From Clostridia bacterium (GTDB lineage: Bacteria; Bacillota; Clostridia; Christensenellales; Borkfalkiaceae), in contig JAFTIY010000114.1 in assembly GCA_017456665.1 (NCBI GenBank), positions 1 to 37,617 on the forward strand: 37,617 nucleotides of DNA. The letters are read 5' to 3'. The notes beneath the pieces are model-generated. The model was not told the origin of the DNA. It was given only the letters and a program-made list of their open reading frames with translations, and did no database searches. Shown here in pieces: positions 36,924-37,617 of the stretch (position 1 is the stretch's first letter; each line of letters opens with the position of its first letter). The translations under genes were made by a program, and so were the position numbers.

Positions 36924-37002
36924 AGCGTAATAAAACCAAACGTTTTGTTGGGGATAACATAGTATTTTTAGGTGGATACATAATATAATAAGGAGAAAAA
37001 TT

Positions 37003-37455
37003 ATGAGGAGTAAACTAAAAAAAGCGATTTGCATTGTGCTGGTTATTTTATCGTTGGTTGTATTTGCGGGTAATTCTCCGAGTCTACCCCCCCGAACTTT
37101 TTGGGGCTATCCGAAAGGATGGCAATCAGAGCAGTTAAGCTTTGATTTTACCAATTACGTAAAAACGGCAGGAAGGGTTAGCCTGTGCTACATTAAAGTG
37201 CAAGAGGGATATTTTCCTTTCGTTTTGCAGCTTGATGGGGAAGAAAGAGTAGAGGGCTATGCTTATCACAAGGGCAACGAGGTGGTTTTGTTTTACGACA
37301 CACAGTCAATGGCTTACGATAAAAGCGCTTCAATAACGTTAAATTGCGTTGTGTTGTGGTATGGCCATCAAAGAAAATTGGTTGTTCACGTTGTTGAAGA
37401 TAACTATTTTAACAAATATGCCGATACCTTTATCGAGCTTACTCCCGCCGAATAA
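37003..37455 (+). CDS. Small secreted protein, array gene A'
   Basis: A 150-residue duplicate of gene A with AAGGAG before the ATG. The signal peptide start (MRSKLKKAICIVL) and the last roughly 20 residues are nearly identical to A. The central part differs in many residues but keeps WQSEQLSFDFTNY and GYFPFVLQLDGEERVEGYAYH. Relative to A it lacks 8 residues. It is exported, function unknown, and is followed by gene B'. Confidence 0.75.
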   Translation: MRSKLKKAICIVLVILSLVVFAGNSPSLPPRTFWGYPKGWQSEQLSFDFTNYVKTAGRVSLCYIKVQEGYFPFVLQLDGEERVEGYAYHKGNEVVLFYDTQSMAYDKSASITLNCVVLWYGHQRKLVVHVVEDNYFNKYADTFIELTPAE

Positions 37456-37510
37456 GTGGGGCTATAGGTCGATTATCTAACTTTTTTAGTAAATATTGAG
37501 GTAAAAAAAT

Positions 37511-37617
37511 ATGAAAATAGGCAGGTATTTAAAGGCGGTTTTTGCGCTTTTTATGGTTTGCATTTTAACCTTTAGCGTTAGCGGTTGCACAAAGGCAAAT
37601 AAAGAAAAGGAGTTTTA
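37511..37617 (+). CDS. Small predicted lipoprotein, array gene B' (partial)
   Basis: The first 35 codons of a copy of gene B, cut by the window end. The signal peptide and lipobox (FSVSGC) are nearly identical to B, with a few substitutions. The start has GAGG upstream and no alternative upstream ATG. Confidence 0.75.
   Translation, partial: MKIGRYLKAVFALFMVCILTFSVSGCTKANKEKEF

Larger units (their letters stand above)
35859..36942 (+). repeat. Tandem duplication, unit 1
   Basis: The unit is about 1084 bp and contains the tail of the decayed gene, gene A and gene B. It recurs from 36943. The offset is 1084-1085 bp at the left side and 1061 bp after gene A, explained by 24 bp (8 codons) fewer in A'. 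The 3' ends of A and A' and the starts of B and B' are nearly identical, while the middles of A and A' have diverged. Confidence 0.85.
36943..37617 (+). repeat. Tandem duplication, unit 2 (cut by the window end)
   Basis: It begins with the residual tail of the decayed gene (TTTTGTTGGGGATAACATAG, then GTATTTTTAGG) and continues through A' and the start of B'. The array may contain further units beyond the window. Confidence 0.85.

Overview
The window looks like a chromosomal segment from a low-GC, probably anaerobic member of the Clostridia (Bacillota). The reasons are AT-rich intergenic DNA, strong AAGGAG-type ribosome binding sites, consensus sigma-A promoters (TTGACA, 17 bp, TATAAT), an anaerobic NrdG-type radical SAM activase, a small YaaO-class decarboxylase, RqcP, and Firmicutes-like RpoB/RpoC/S12/S7/EF-G/EF-Tu. 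I cannot place it more precisely. No tRNA, rRNA, CRISPR array, transposase or integrase was recognised.

Layout. (1) 1-467: intergenic DNA with a folded multi-hairpin element, a GTCATCC-type repeat and a perfect promoter. (2) 468-8624: a tightly packed five-gene run. Its first three genes form a cassette: a predicted alpha-helical toroid-like protein, a ParA/MinD-like ATPase with a KGGSGR loop, and a TIR-domain protein. This is the best candidate for an undescribed system, most plausibly anti-phage or another NAD-type effector system, but that function is inferred. A YkgJ-type cysteine-cluster protein and a PLP-dependent Orn/Lys/Arg decarboxylase follow. (3) 8625-9511: a long AT-rich gap. (4) 9512-13526: an acidic-repeat protein, an NrdG2-type activase, a membrane protein, and a NYN plus OST-HTH putative RNA-acting protein. 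(5) 13688-16564 (minus): two tandem MgtE Mg2+ transporters with patchwork identity. (6) 16862-21021: a lipoprotein, a PlsC-like acyltransferase, a lipoprotein/multi-pass membrane protein and a small receiver-like protein. (7) 21127-22562 (minus): fused IspDF and the S4 protein RqcP. (8) 22983-35233: rpoB, rpoC, rpsL, rpsG, fusA, tuf, with their own promoters and structured leaders. rplJ/rplL do not precede rpoB. (9) 35234-37617: terminators, a decayed gene, then a tandemly duplicated pair of small secreted paralogues (A-B-A'-B') running off the end.

How the parts relate. The housekeeping block supplies RNA polymerase and the translation factors. The accessory character is concentrated at 1-7.2 kb (TIR cassette) and 35.6-37.6 kb (duplicating secreted-protein array). 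Between 13.6 and 21.1 kb, five copies of a short element with core TTAATCGCGYTATAG sit after gene ends, each followed by a T-rich stretch. They look like a dispersed terminator-associated repeat.
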